Assembly (NCBI RefSeq): GCF_014836675.1
Contig: NZ_JACSQK010000002.1
Coordinates: 186,001-250,000, forward strand
Direction: 5' to 3'
Source: Comamonas avium
GTDB lineage: Bacteria; Pseudomonadota; Gammaproteobacteria; Burkholderiales; Burkholderiaceae_C
Length of the DNA stretch: 64,000 nucleotides
Shown: piece after piece, positions 1-8,574 of the stretch
Numbering within the stretch: position 1 is the stretch's first letter
Layout: each line of letters opens with the position of its first letter
Position numbers and translations under genes: made by a program
The notes under the pieces: generated by a model
What the model saw: only the letters and a program-made list of their open reading frames with translations
Databases searched by the model: none
What the model was told of the DNA's origin: nothing

Positions 1-59
1 CAGCGCCTCCAAACTACCTCACCATCGCTTCACGGCATTGAACAACTCTGGGGGTGCAT

Positions 60-713
60 ATGAGCATCACCCCAGTACGCCGCATCGTTACGCGTAGTGG
101 CAAGAACAACAGAGGCAAATTTCCGAGCCGCAAGATGGGTTGCATGATCGAGTGGGAGTCACCCTTAGAAGGGGATGCCATTCGACTATTTGAGTTCAAC
201 CCCGGCGTGTACGCCTACTACAGCCAACCGAGTATTGAGCACTATCACGATGCTTGCGGAACCGCACGCAGCTTTGTCCCGGACTTTCGCCTCGACTGGC
301 TGCACGGAGGCTCACTATTGGTTGAAGTGAAATCAGACGCTGATGCGGCCTATCCGCCCACCCAGCGTCTACTTGGTCTCAAAGCAATGGCGATGCAGCT
401 CCAAGGCAAGCCCTACCGCTTGCTAACGCCAGCACTGTTCAATCGCCAACCGCTGTTTGAAAACCTCAAGCTGCTTGAGAGCCACTCAAGGGGCCTTTTA
501 TCTCCCGAGGCCATGGAAGAACTAGGCGCACTTTCAAATCACACGGTCTTTCACGTGCGCGATCTTGCTCGCCAGTTGGGTAGCACGCAGATGGTCTTCC
601 GCGCCATTGCGCATGGCCTGCTAAGAGCCGATTTGCAGCAACCGCTAAACACGGAAAGCCACATCTGGCATCCAAATCACAGGGAGGCCGGCGATGGTTC
701 GTTTCCGATTTAA
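60..713 (+). CDS. tnsA: TnsA-like transposon endonuclease
   Basis: This is the endonuclease subunit of a Tn7-like heteromeric transposase; in the family it cuts the 5' ends of the element while TnsB cuts and joins the 3' ends. The 217-residue protein carries the restriction-enzyme-like triad of the family: Glu33 in a WESPLEGD motif, Asp75 in VPDF and the Glu89-Val-Lys91 motif. I chose the ATG at 60 because a GGGGGTG stretch lies just upstream; a GTG two codons earlier is also possible. The 3' end overlaps tnsB by 20 bases, so the two are probably translated together. The function is well supported by motif and gene order; the exact transposon family is inferred. The terminal repeat expected just upstream would lie before position 1. 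Confidence 0.88.
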   Translation: MSITPVRRIVTRSGKNNRGKFPSRKMGCMIEWESPLEGDAIRLFEFNPGVYAYYSQPSIEHYHDACGTARSFVPDFRLDWLHGGSLLVEVKSDADAAYPPTQRLLGLKAMAMQLQGKPYRLLTPALFNRQPLFENLKLLESHSRGLLSPEAMEELGALSNHTVFHVRDLARQLGSTQMVFRAIAHGLLRADLQQPLNTESHIWHPNHREAGDGSFPI

Positions 714-2685
714 GCGTGGTCTACGATTCTTCGAAGGTACCAAGCGCTGGGCCCTCGAAAAAATCAACGCCGTTGGCATGTTTGTCTTCGAGACTCAGGA
801 CAACACTTCAGAACGTATTACGAAATCCATGGAGGATGTGCATAAGGACTGGCTCACCGGTACATGGGTCATTGATGTCGAATCGCTCGGACCTGGAGCA
901 GACTTGGTCTGGCATACAACACCCTGCTCATTGGACGATCTTCCGCCTGCGAAAAAAGCGATTGCATTACCGCGAGCCAAGGTCCTTCAGGCAGTCAAAT
1001 CGCACTTTGATGCGCAGGGCACTGAGGTCCATTGCAATCCTTCAGTGCTGACGAGCATTGCCCAGAATCGCGCAGCAGAGTTTGGACTCAAGGCTGCTCC
1101 GCACTGGAGCACCATATGGCGTTGGTGGAAAAAACTCGAACCCACCGGATGCATGACAAAGCTTGTCGATGCTCCACATACAGGCCGCAAAACTGACCCG
1201 ACTCAGTTCTCAATTTTTCAAGAGGTAGTTGACGCCCTTTACCTTTCTGATCAAAAACAATCTGGCAAAGACGTTATTGAGGAAATCGATCGCCACTACC
1301 AGAGATTGAATCGAGAACGACTTGAGGAAGATCGCCTTCAAGCCCCCTCCCCCGCCACTGTCTATCGCTGGCTGGGAAAGCTGCACTATTCCGTGGTCTC
1401 AGCAGCACGCAATGGAAAGGAGTTCAATCGACGTGAGCGACGGCAAGTGACGAAAGCGTTCAATGTCAAAAGAATCCTTGAGCGCTACGAGATTGACCAC
1501 ACGCCAGTGGATGTGCACCTAGTCTGCGAAAAAACTTGGATGGTTCTTGGGCGACCTTGGCTCACGCTCGTCATCGACAAACACAGCCGCATGATTGCGG
1601 GCTTCTATATTGGCTACCACACCCCTAGTGCCACTTCGGTGCTATATGCGCTGCGCCAGGCCATTCTTCCCAAAGAGGAGCTTCTTGCAAATTTTTCCGG
1701 CATTAAAAACTCATGGCCAGCTCGCGGTTGCCCACTCTCCTTGGCGCTCGACAATGGGATGGATTTGCATGCCAACGCTGTTGAAAATTTCTGCCTAGAG
1801 TCGCAAATCGAACTGCATTTCATGGGGGTGGCGAAGCCCGAATTGAAAGGCTCTGTAGAGCGCCTTTTCGGAACACTCAGTCGAGATCTCTTCCATAAAC
1901 TTCCTGGCACCGTATTTCACAGCGTCGAGGCCCGAGGCGACTATCCATCAGAAGAACGTGCAGCTCTCACTCTTGAGGTTTTCACCGAGATCCTGCTGCG
2001 CTGGATAGTAGATGTCTACCACCAGACACCACATCGAGGCCTGAGCGGATACACACCTCAGATCGTTTGGAAAAAAGGCGAATCCTCAGCCGTATTTGAT
2101 CTGCCTGCATACCCACGCCAACTGGATCTGATGGTGGGTCATGCTGCAACTCGGAGCATTTTCCATTACGGCATTGACTACGACTCTATCCGCTATAGCT
2201 CTTCGCCGCTTCTAGCAATCCGAGATCCTAAAAAAGACACGCCGCTCGCCGCTATCAAGGTATATGACGATGACGTGGGATACATCGATGTCCGTGACCC
2301 TAAAACAGGTGAATACCTGCGTGTACCGGCTATAGATCAGGAGTACGCATGCGGCATGAATCGGCACGTCCACTCTCTGGTCAGAGATGAAGTACGACGC
2401 CGCTTCGGGGATGAGCACACTCGCGAACAGCTGTTGCTGGTGAAAGCCGAAATTCAGGCCATTGTCAAAGCAGCCATTCGTCACAAAAAGGCCGGCGTGC
2501 GCAAGAAAGCAGCGGCACTGCGCCTAGAAAGCAGTGAGGCTTTTCTCGGAACTCAACCTGCCGAAGCATTCAACTCAACCTGTTTGTCACAGCCATCGGA
2601 CACTGAAACCGAAATCACGCTATACGGCACTGGGACTGAAGTCTTGCCGAGCTACGGTCGCCCACTTGGTGGAGGCACGCAATGA
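694..2685 (+). CDS. tnsB: TnsB-like DDE transposase
   Basis: This 663-residue protein is the DDE-type transposase of the element, which binds the end repeats and performs strand transfer. The integrase core shows Asp268 (in EIDHTPVD), Asp353 (in LALDNG) and Glu389 (in KGSVERLFG), giving a D-35-E spacing typical of rve-family transposases. The N-terminal part before residue 250 is basic and rich in predicted helices, fitting DNA-binding domains, and the C-terminal part is the beta-barrel and tail expected to contact TnsC. It overlaps tnsA at the start and tnsC by 4 bases at the end (ATGA), consistent with one polycistronic transposition operon. Confidence 0.93.
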   Translation: MVRFRFKRGLRFFEGTKRWALEKINAVGMFVFETQDNTSERITKSMEDVHKDWLTGTWVIDVESLGPGADLVWHTTPCSLDDLPPAKKAIALPRAKVLQAVKSHFDAQGTEVHCNPSVLTSIAQNRAAEFGLKAAPHWSTIWRWWKKLEPTGCMTKLVDAPHTGRKTDPTQFSIFQEVVDALYLSDQKQSGKDVIEEIDRHYQRLNRERLEEDRLQAPSPATVYRWLGKLHYSVVSAARNGKEFNRRERRQVTKAFNVKRILERYEIDHTPVDVHLVCEKTWMVLGRPWLTLVIDKHSRMIAGFYIGYHTPSATSVLYALRQAILPKEELLANFSGIKNSWPARGCPLSLALDNGMDLHANAVENFCLESQIELHFMGVAKPELKGSVERLFGTLSRDLFHKLPGTVFHSVEARGDYPSEERAALTLEVFTEILLRWIVDVYHQTPHRGLSGYTPQIVWKKGESSAVFDLPAYPRQLDLMVGHAATRSIFHYGIDYDSIRYSSSPLLAIRDPKKDTPLAAIKVYDDDVGYIDVRDPKTGEYLRVPAIDQEYACGMNRHVHSLVRDEVRRRFGDEHTREQLLLVKAEIQAIVKAAIRHKKAGVRKKAAALRLESSEAFLGTQPAEAFNSTCLSQPSDTETEITLYGTGTEVLPSYGRPLGGGTQ

Positions 2686-3749
2686 AGCCAAATGACGACA
2701 TCCTGGGTTTGCTGCCACCCAACCATCTAGCTCGCAAAACACATTCTCTGCACCACTTCACTCTGCGCAAAGAACTCATCGCGTTTCCGACTTTTCAGAA
2801 GACTGTCGAGGAAATCGCGCTGTTGCACTATCGCTGGAGGCAGTCTGAGGTAAGCGAAGGACTATTGGTATATGGGCAACACGGCAGTGGCAAGTCCACC
2901 GCCATAAAACACTACTTGGAGCAATTCAAGCGCAAGAGAGTTGGAGGCCTCAGCAAGATTCCAGTGCTGTTTTCCTTAACGCCCGAGACCCCGTCAGTTG
3001 TCTCTCTTTCTGATGTGTTGCTCACGTCACTGGGAGATCCCCTGGCCACACGCGGAACAGCTGCGACCAAACTAAACCGTATCGTTCATTTCTTCAAGGA
3101 ATGTGGCGTGGAGATGCTTGTTCTGGATGAGTTCCATCACTTTTACGACACGCATCGAATCCTGGAAGGCCGACGAGTTTCCGATTGGCTGAAGAACCTG
3201 ATGAACCTCACAGGCATCTGCATCGTACTTGTTGGACTCCCTAGATCCATTGCGGCCCTGAATGCAAATCCACAACTGCGGCGACGCTTCAGTGCACCAC
3301 TCCACCACGCAGAGTTCACATTCAATGATGCACAGGCACAGCACGAGTTTCGAGGTTTGTTGAGCGCCCTGGAGCAACGACTACCGGTCCGCTGCGTACC
3401 ATCGCTGACAGAACCTGAAATGGCACGCCGCATGTATTACGCTACGCACGGGTTGATCGACTATGTCGTAAAGATCATAGATGACGCTGTCGCGATGTCA
3501 GGCTTGAAGGTTGGCGAGTCTATCGGCTTGGAGGCACTGGCCAGCGCATTCAAACGCAAGGTGTGGGCAGAGTGTCCGGATTGGATAAATCCATTTTTGG
3601 CCGAAAAGCTTCGGCAACTGACACAAGACAAAGAGCCGTTCGGGGACTGGGATGACCCTGATCAATATCGGCTAAGTACGCGAACACGCACCACTGCACC
3701 TAAAAGTAATTTCAGTGCGGAAGGAGGTATGCGTAATGCCCATTATTGA
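2682..3749 (+). CDS. tnsC: TnsC-like AAA+ transposition regulator
   Basis: This 355-residue AAA+ ATPase is the regulator that links target selection (TniQ proteins) to the TnsA/TnsB transposase. A Walker A motif GQHGSGKST occupies residues 65-73 with Lys71 as the nucleotide-binding lysine, and a Walker B motif LVLDE ends at residue 150. The length is close to the TniB/TnsC-family norm. The start overlaps the tnsB stop by 4 bases and the 3' end runs 14 bases into the next TniQ gene, so expression is likely coupled along the operon. Confidence 0.92.
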   Translation: MKPNDDILGLLPPNHLARKTHSLHHFTLRKELIAFPTFQKTVEEIALLHYRWRQSEVSEGLLVYGQHGSGKSTAIKHYLEQFKRKRVGGLSKIPVLFSLTPETPSVVSLSDVLLTSLGDPLATRGTAATKLNRIVHFFKECGVEMLVLDEFHHFYDTHRILEGRRVSDWLKNLMNLTGICIVLVGLPRSIAALNANPQLRRRFSAPLHHAEFTFNDAQAQHEFRGLLSALEQRLPVRCVPSLTEPEMARRMYYATHGLIDYVVKIIDDAVAMSGLKVGESIGLEALASAFKRKVWAECPDWINPFLAEKLRQLTQDKEPFGDWDDPDQYRLSTRTRTTAPKSNFSAEGGMRNAHY

Positions 3750-4566
3750 TCTTCAACCGTCATTTCTTGTGCGCCCCAGGCTTGCTCCGACAGAAAGCAT
3801 CAGGTCTTTGCTGCATCGGCTTGCGGTGCAGAACAAGCTACCACTGAGCATGCTTGGACAACCTGGACGCTTAGGTGAAGCTACCCAAATAGCTTGTGAA
3901 CTCGCATCTGCGGCAGACTGGGATCGTAGTGAACTCATACAGCGTGCGGCATCTGCATCGGCATGCGAATCCGATCAGTCAGATACCTGTCTACGCATCG
4001 GCACAGCATTGCTGGGAAAGCGCTGTGTCGTTGGTTTGCAGCGACGTATATGCCCTCTGTGCCTGGTCAGCACTACGTGGACACCTATTGATTGGGAGAT
4101 ACGCCAAAACGACGCATGCCACATCCACCAGTGCATGCTTGCTGACAAGTGCTCTGCTTGCGGAGCAAGCATTGCGTGGCTCTCACACCAGCATGCATGC
4201 GATCAATGTGGTCTGGCATGGAGCAATTTCGAAGTCCGGCCAGCATCGCAGTTGAGCTCAACGTTTGCCAAATGGACACATAGCAGCGTGGTCATGGCTT
4301 TGCGCGGCATTCAACGAGATGGGCACTCCAAAAACAACGGTGTTCGTCTGGAAAAGCTTTTGCTGATGCTAGAGGTCCTGCGTTGCGAAGTGCTTAGGCA
4401 ATGGCTGAGTCCCAAGTTATGGGCGGATTTCGGCCATGTCTGGTCGATTCAGCTCCTCAAGGACTCCGACTACCGAAGCTGGCTGTGGAGCGAGATGTTT
4501 CTACACGCAGCCAAGGATCCGATGACTCTTAAAAAACGCTGCGTCCGACGGGATCTGTACTCATGA
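3736..4566 (+). CDS. TniQ-family target-selection protein, short form
   Basis: This 276-residue protein is a TniQ-domain protein, the family that recruits TnsC to a target. After an N-terminal region with the usual P-T-E-S-x-R-S-L-L-H-R-L pattern near residues 18-29, a zinc-binding region follows, with a CPLC motif at 106-109 and paired cysteines near 139/142 and 155/158. It matches the position and size of tniD in Tn6022-type operons. The ATG at 3736 is preceded by AAGGAGG at good spacing; an upstream GTG at 3715 is less likely. It overlaps tnsC, and its stop overlaps the next ATG. The TniQ assignment is firm from the Cys pattern and context; the target it selects is unknown. Confidence 0.85.
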   Translation: MPIIDLQPSFLVRPRLAPTESIRSLLHRLAVQNKLPLSMLGQPGRLGEATQIACELASAADWDRSELIQRAASASACESDQSDTCLRIGTALLGKRCVVGLQRRICPLCLVSTTWTPIDWEIRQNDACHIHQCMLADKCSACGASIAWLSHQHACDQCGLAWSNFEVRPASQLSSTFAKWTHSSVVMALRGIQRDGHSKNNGVRLEKLLLMLEVLRCEVLRQWLSPKLWADFGHVWSIQLLKDSDYRSWLWSEMFLHAAKDPMTLKKRCVRRDLYS

Positions 4567-4826
4567 TCTCAGCGTACTTCAATGGTTTTGCATCCACTGC
4601 ACCAGTACCAGGCTTCATTCTTAACGCGTTGAAAAAACTGGGCGAGAACAAGCTACTACACAGATTAGCTTCACGTCCTGTTTTTGATGTTCGCCGACAT
4701 GGCATCTACGGGGTATTTCAAGCACCAGAAGCTGGTTTATCAACTCCTCGCCATCGGGATGACAAAGGCTGGGATGACGAAGACGGTCAGCAAAGCGAAT
4801 TAGAGCGATTCCTCGAGGTATGTTGA
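4563..4826 (+). CDS. Small ORF between the two TniQ genes, uncertain
   Basis: An 87-residue open frame begins with an ATG overlapping the stop of the short TniQ gene (ATGA arrangement), so it could be translated by coupling. I do not recognise the protein; it has no membrane segment or Cys motif. The next TniQ gene appears to lack the roughly 100 residues that precede the zinc region in its relatives, and other frames in 4690-4916 also give protein-like stretches broken by stops. The segment could therefore be a decayed or frameshifted N-terminal part of that gene instead of a separate small gene. Nothing else is visible between 4827 and 4917. Confidence 0.35.
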   Translation: MISAYFNGFASTAPVPGFILNALKKLGENKLLHRLASRPVFDVRRHGIYGVFQAPEAGLSTPRHRDDKGWDDEDGQQSELERFLEVC

Positions 4827-4917
4827 TACTCCCTGAGGCTCTACCAATGGAAGTCCCTCGGGCCTTCCGTTTACGTACTCTAGAGGCCAACTTAGTGCAC
4901 GGATCACTCTCTTCCTC

Positions 4918-6570
4918 TTGGATGAGGATCCAAATTTTTCCAACATAACTGCCGACCAAACGAGCCATAACGACTGGATCTATCGTCTGTGTCGATGGTG
5001 TCCCAATTGCCTGCAAGGCAGTGCATCGAACTATGGACGTATCGGATGGGAAATCCGATTCGCCGATGCATGCGCTGCCTGCGGCAATTGGCTGCTGGAC
5101 CGATGCTCCGTCTGCGGTGATCAGGTGTCATGGTCACGAAACCAATACGCAAGATGCCGCTGTGGGACGCCACTTCAAACCAGCAGTTCTTCCTTGGCAC
5201 CGAAAGCTCTTGTTGGGCTATGCAGAGCTCTCGAGATGCGTGCTTTGGACAAAGCTACGAATGAGTTACCGATTCTCAATGGACTCAGTTTGCATCAGTG
5301 CCTGCAACTCATTCGATGGCTTGGTACCTATGGGGCCCTAGCACCTCAGCGAGCACCGCAAAAGCTGATGACCTCCGACAGCATCAACGTATCCTGGTCT
5401 GTAACTACTCTGGCCGCCGAGGTCATCGCAAGCTGGCCCATAGGTTTTGTGCGATTGCTGGAGCAGCTGAAATCTGCTGGTGGCACCAAAAGTGCCGGTA
5501 GTCTTCAACGCACCTTTCAAGGCTTTTACCAAGCCCTATACGTCGTGTTCAGAGGTCCCGAGTTCCTTTGGCTAAGACGAGCTTTCGAAGACTACGTTGC
5601 CGAACATTGGAATGGAAGCATCGGCCGCCGCAACCGGAGGCTATATGACAGAGTCATCGCAAAGATGGAGTGGATACCAACGACAGTTGCCGCCCAACAA
5701 CTGGGAGTCTCCGTTGCAGCCTTACATCGATTGGGATCACAGGGGCAAATTGATCTACACCGGTACGAAACAAGCATCGGCAGGCAATTTTCAAAAGTTA
5801 GCAGAACCTCTTTGAAAGAGCTGATTGCCGGTGGGTCCCTCACGGCAATTACCTTGCTGGAGGCTGCAAAATCACTTGGCTTGAAGAGACAGCGGCTGCA
5901 GTCGCTCCTCCCCATGATCTGTCCCGAAGCTTTCAAACTGAAGCCAACCAACATTTGGATGCTTCCGAGAACCTGGCTTGTGGAGATTCTCTCCATCATT
6001 CAGCAGTTGCCAAAGCCTGAATCCGAATTAGACAGCCAGTGGGTCTCCCTGGATTGGCTTTTACGTTACGAGGCTCCATGCGAACTCGCGATAGCAGCCC
6101 TGATCAACGCACTTCGCAACGGCACCGTACAAGCCGCACGTGAGAAGGAGACGGCTTATTTGTCACAGGTCCACTTTGTTCGCTCGGAAGTTCAGGCTAT
6201 CTGGTCAAAGCAGGTACCACCTCCGACGACACGGATCAGCCTTATGGAAGCGGCATCTCGATTACGCATCAAGCAAGAGGTTGTATACGCAATTACTCGA
6301 TCTGGCTTGCTCGAGGCAAAGCACATGAAGATTGGACGACGCAAATCGCTTTGGCTTGAACTAGCCGAACTAGATAGGTTTTCAAGTACCTATGTTTTTG
6401 CTCGCGACCTTGCTGATCAATTTAAAACATCGTCGCGAGCTCTAGCAGCCAAACTCAGAAGCCTCGGCATCAGACCAGTCGCAGGTCCGGGAGTTGACAC
6501 TTGCCGTCAGCTCATATTTCGAACTACAGACATTGGTATGGTCATCCATGTGCGTACGGATTCCAGTTGA
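4918..6570 (+). CDS. TniQ/TnsD-like target-selection protein, long form
   Basis: This 550-residue protein has a TniQ-type zinc region close to its N-terminus (CPNC, then CAAC, CSVC and CRC motifs within residues 28-82) that parallels the short TniQ protein almost motif for motif, including a shared W-E-I-R segment. The long C-terminal part contains several helix-turn-helix-like segments, for example around residues 250-275 and 440-465, as expected for a TnsD-type protein that reads a fixed DNA target. The only usable start is the TTG at 4918, since a stop lies in frame at 4834. Compared with the short TniQ protein, about 80-100 N-terminal residues are missing, so the start may have been lost by a frameshift. 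Its likely role is site-specific targeting of the transposon. Confidence 0.8.
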   Translation: MDEDPNFSNITADQTSHNDWIYRLCRWCPNCLQGSASNYGRIGWEIRFADACAACGNWLLDRCSVCGDQVSWSRNQYARCRCGTPLQTSSSSLAPKALVGLCRALEMRALDKATNELPILNGLSLHQCLQLIRWLGTYGALAPQRAPQKLMTSDSINVSWSVTTLAAEVIASWPIGFVRLLEQLKSAGGTKSAGSLQRTFQGFYQALYVVFRGPEFLWLRRAFEDYVAEHWNGSIGRRNRRLYDRVIAKMEWIPTTVAAQQLGVSVAALHRLGSQGQIDLHRYETSIGRQFSKVSRTSLKELIAGGSLTAITLLEAAKSLGLKRQRLQSLLPMICPEAFKLKPTNIWMLPRTWLVEILSIIQQLPKPESELDSQWVSLDWLLRYEAPCELAIAALINALRNGTVQAAREKETAYLSQVHFVRSEVQAIWSKQVPPPTTRISLMEAASRLRIKQEVVYAITRSGLLEAKHMKIGRRKSLWLELAELDRFSSTYVFARDLADQFKTSSRALAAKLRSLGIRPVAGPGVDTCRQLIFRTTDIGMVIHVRTDSS

Positions 6571-6651
6571 GTTGATCATCTGTACTTGTTACGGCTGACC
6601 AGCCTACTGGTGGTTGTCGGTTTGATGTTGATCAACGGTCAGCGCGGATGC

Positions 6652-7149
6652 TTATAGGAACGCAAACGCATTACCTCGCGCATCGTGAAGTGCGTGATGC
6701 TCTCCGCCATGTGCTGCCCTGTGCTGGGCCAAGCGCTCGGGGTCAATCTTCAAAAACACATTTTCATGTTGCCATCCCCGGGGCAACGCACCACCAAGCA
6801 GCTCGGTCAGCAGTTCGTAATCTCCACCGTAGTCGTAGCAGAGGACAGGCTTGGGTTTGGTTGGTATTGCAAGCAGCCAATCACGTAGCTCTAAAGCCAG
6901 CTGCGAAGTTGGCATCGAGCGGCCAGGAAAGCTGCCGAGTTGCGGCAGAACAGTTGCCTGCACGAACGCATTACAAGCAGGCAGATGGAAATCCGAGCAT
7001 TCGCCGTAGAACTCTTTCCCATCCTCACTCACGATGGCGATGCTGATGAGCTGGCGGTCTTTCCAGTCGGTAAATTCAGTATCAATAAAATATCGCGTCT
7101 TCCAAGGACTGCGTGGACTTCTATGCACCACCGGCTCATTTGGGGTCAT
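6652..7149 (-). CDS. DEDDh-type 3'-5' exonuclease-like protein
   Basis: This protein of about 165 residues has the exonuclease signature of the DnaQ/Rv2179c-like superfamily: an initial D-T-E-F motif, a central Y-D-Y-G-G-D segment and a final H-x-L-x-D-A-R motif supplying the catalytic His and last Asp. Such enzymes remove nucleotides from RNA or DNA 3' ends with two metal ions. I favour the ATG at 7149 because AAGGAT lies 8 bases upstream; earlier ATGs are poorly placed. It points towards the transposition operon and is convergent with it. As transposon cargo it may act in nucleic-acid turnover or defence, but that is inference; only the fold and catalytic motifs are visible. Confidence 0.72.
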   Translation of the reverse strand: MTPNEPVVHRSPRSPWKTRYFIDTEFTDWKDRQLISIAIVSEDGKEFYGECSDFHLPACNAFVQATVLPQLGSFPGRSMPTSQLALELRDWLLAIPTKPKPVLCYDYGGDYELLTELLGGALPRGWQHENVFLKIDPERLAQHRAAHGGEHHALHDARGNAFAFL

Positions 7150-7237
7150 GCTCATCATCCTTATGCGATTTTCTGGGTAGTGCATTGCTTAAGTGCGGGT
7201 CAGCACTTTGCGAAGCGGCGTCGGCTTGAATAAGTTT

Positions 7238-7777
7238 TTAGAACACCGGTTGCAACCTCTCGCTTACCAGCTTCTTTGCATCCTCAATTTCCTGATCGCT
7301 CGGAATGATCTGGCCGACGCATATTCTTCGAGTTTCCGGAATAACGCAGTATGAGGATGAGCCGCGGTCTTCAACAGCATTCGGATACGTAACTGCTGTG
7401 ATGCCCAATGGCCCCAGCGCGTTACTTAGCTGCAGCCAGCCAACGCTCATGAATTCTTGGCTCGCGAGCTTCCTATCAATCAAATCGCTTCGAATCTCTT
7501 CGAAGATTTGGCTTCTCGTTTGGTCAATATGTTCAAAGTGCTTCTTAAGAGCATTAGCCATCGCAATAGGTTGATTTGAGCCCCAGTCGCCAGAAAGATG
7601 AAGCACGCTTCCAGGCTTGAATCGAAAACATATCTTTAGAATCAGTGGATCGCCGGTATGGCCGTCGAAAAGGCGGCGCCCTATGCGATCCACAGCTGCC
7701 TTGTAAGTGCCAAAGTGTGAGAATGCGGCAAACCGCAGCTTCTTAGCTTCAAGCATCCCATGATAGAGGTGCATCAT
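7238..7777 (-). CDS. Putative ADP-ribosyltransferase-fold protein
   Basis: This 179-residue protein is not one I can name. Its layout resembles a group of small ADP-ribosyltransferase-like proteins: an N-terminal YHG motif at residues 5-7, a SHFGT segment near residue 20 followed by A-A-V-D-R, and near residue 130 a Y-P-N-A-V-E-D-x-G-S-S-S-Y motif that could supply the catalytic Glu. A central W-G-S-N-Q segment and an amphipathic helical stretch lie between. No signal peptide or membrane segment is seen. It lies in the transposon cargo beside a nuclease-like gene, so a toxin or defence role is possible. The fold assignment is pattern-based and should be treated as a hypothesis. Confidence 0.5.
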   Translation of the reverse strand: MMHLYHGMLEAKKLRFAAFSHFGTYKAAVDRIGRRLFDGHTGDPLILKICFRFKPGSVLHLSGDWGSNQPIAMANALKKHFEHIDQTRSQIFEEIRSDLIDRKLASQEFMSVGWLQLSNALGPLGITAVTYPNAVEDRGSSSYCVIPETRRICVGQIIPSDQEIEDAKKLVSERLQPVF

Positions 7778-8240
7778 ATTTAACTTTCGTTCTAAAGAAT
7801 CAGCTAAGCCAACCGCCGTAGGCGGGTCGACTTGAGTGATGGGTCAAACCTAATAGTCGCCTCTCGCGCCTATTAGGCGCTTGCTCTATTTTTCTTTACA
7901 GGTGCTCATCCTCAGGCCTGCCGCCACAGTTAGGAAAGCCGAGTTCGAACAGAGCGGAGAGCGGGGCTAGTGGATCACTTCTGGGTGGAAATCAACAGTC
8001 CTGCGCTATCTAACCAAGCACTCCCGGGACGTCCTAAACGAATTTGATCGCATCGTTACCACGACGAATCTAAGCAGTTGATCCAGAGGCCGTGAGCAGG
8101 CTACCAGAGTGGTAGCCTCCGGGTGGTGAGATATCAAGCGGATCTAGTAAAGCGACAAAAGTTCAAGCTCATTGTGCACATGCAGATCACAGAATTACCC
8201 GCCACCTCGAAGTTGTGGTGACGGGCAGTACGGCCCCAGC
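7778..8240. other. Gene-free stretch with hairpins in the cargo region
   Basis: No convincing coding sequence is seen here. Several inverted repeats are visible: a strong hairpin with arms AGGCTACC (8098-8105) and GGTAGCCT (8111-8118) around a 5-base loop, and an imperfect palindrome around 7849-7881 built on CTAATAGTCGCC and CCTATTAGGCG. Neither is followed by a T-run. I checked for integron attC-type ends and found no convincing R'/R'' pair. The strong hairpin lies about 120 bases past the last gene of the microprotein operon and could end its transcript or be part of a small RNA. Confidence 0.5.
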
Positions 8241-8384
8241 TTATGCAGCCACTAGCATAGGGAATGCCCGGAATCCATACTGACGCGCCCAGATACGCTG
8301 TCCATTTGGCAATGTGCGATAGGGACGAAACACTATCTTCATACCGGCAGGGATCGGGAAATCAAAACTCATCTGCTTACTCAT
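8241..8384 (-). CDS. 47-residue microprotein, fourth gene of the small-gene operon
   Basis: A 47-residue protein starts at an ATG (8384) with a perfect AAGGAGG 9 bases upstream, one of the best ribosome sites in the window. Its core reads like a small beta-hairpin: a K-I-V-F-R-P-Y motif, a P-N-G-Q turn, and an A-R-Q-Y-G-x-R-A-F-P end. It has no membrane segment or Cys. The start overlaps the stop of the upstream gene by 8 bases, so it is part of the same operon. Small ORFs with an R-P-Y/W ... G-x-x-A-F-P pattern occur on plasmids and other mobile DNA as far as I recall, but I know of no function. Confidence 0.72.
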   Translation of the reverse strand: MSKQMSFDFPIPAGMKIVFRPYRTLPNGQRIWARQYGFRAFPMLVAA

Positions 8385-8574
8385 ACTGCGGTACCTCCTT
8401 TCCCAGACGAAATTTGCCTATGGAAAGATGAACTGAGATAGACTCGCGGTCGCCAAACACGCATTGAGATTTCAGTGCACCTTCCTTAACACCCGTCGCC
8501 TGGCGCGTGTCTATAGGATGACAATGGGTCATACGCTTTTGCTTATGACCCATTGTTTTTTCTGCCTCAGACAT
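8377..8574 (-). CDS. 65-residue microprotein, third gene of the small-gene operon
   Basis: A 65-residue, soluble-looking protein of mixed charge. It starts inside the end of the two-membrane-segment gene (8-base overlap) and its own end overlaps the following gene by 8 bases. I do not recognise it. Visible features are a His/Cys-containing M-T-H-C-H-P segment near residues 15-20, a single further Cys near residue 38 and a C-terminal stretch ending in E-V-P-Q-Y-E. The overlaps on both sides support it as a real gene more than its sequence does. Confidence 0.6.
   Translation of the reverse strand: MSEAEKTMGHKQKRMTHCHPIDTRQATGVKEGALKSQCVFGDRESISVHLSIGKFRLGKEVPQYE

Noticed and set aside
4621-5016. 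A 131-residue open frame on the minus strand between the TniQ genes
   Set aside because: No ribosome site or family pattern; it crosses the start of the long TniQ gene.
7778-8240. Possible integron attC site
   Set aside because: I looked for paired RYYYAAC and GTTRRRY ends and found no matching pair with the right spacing.
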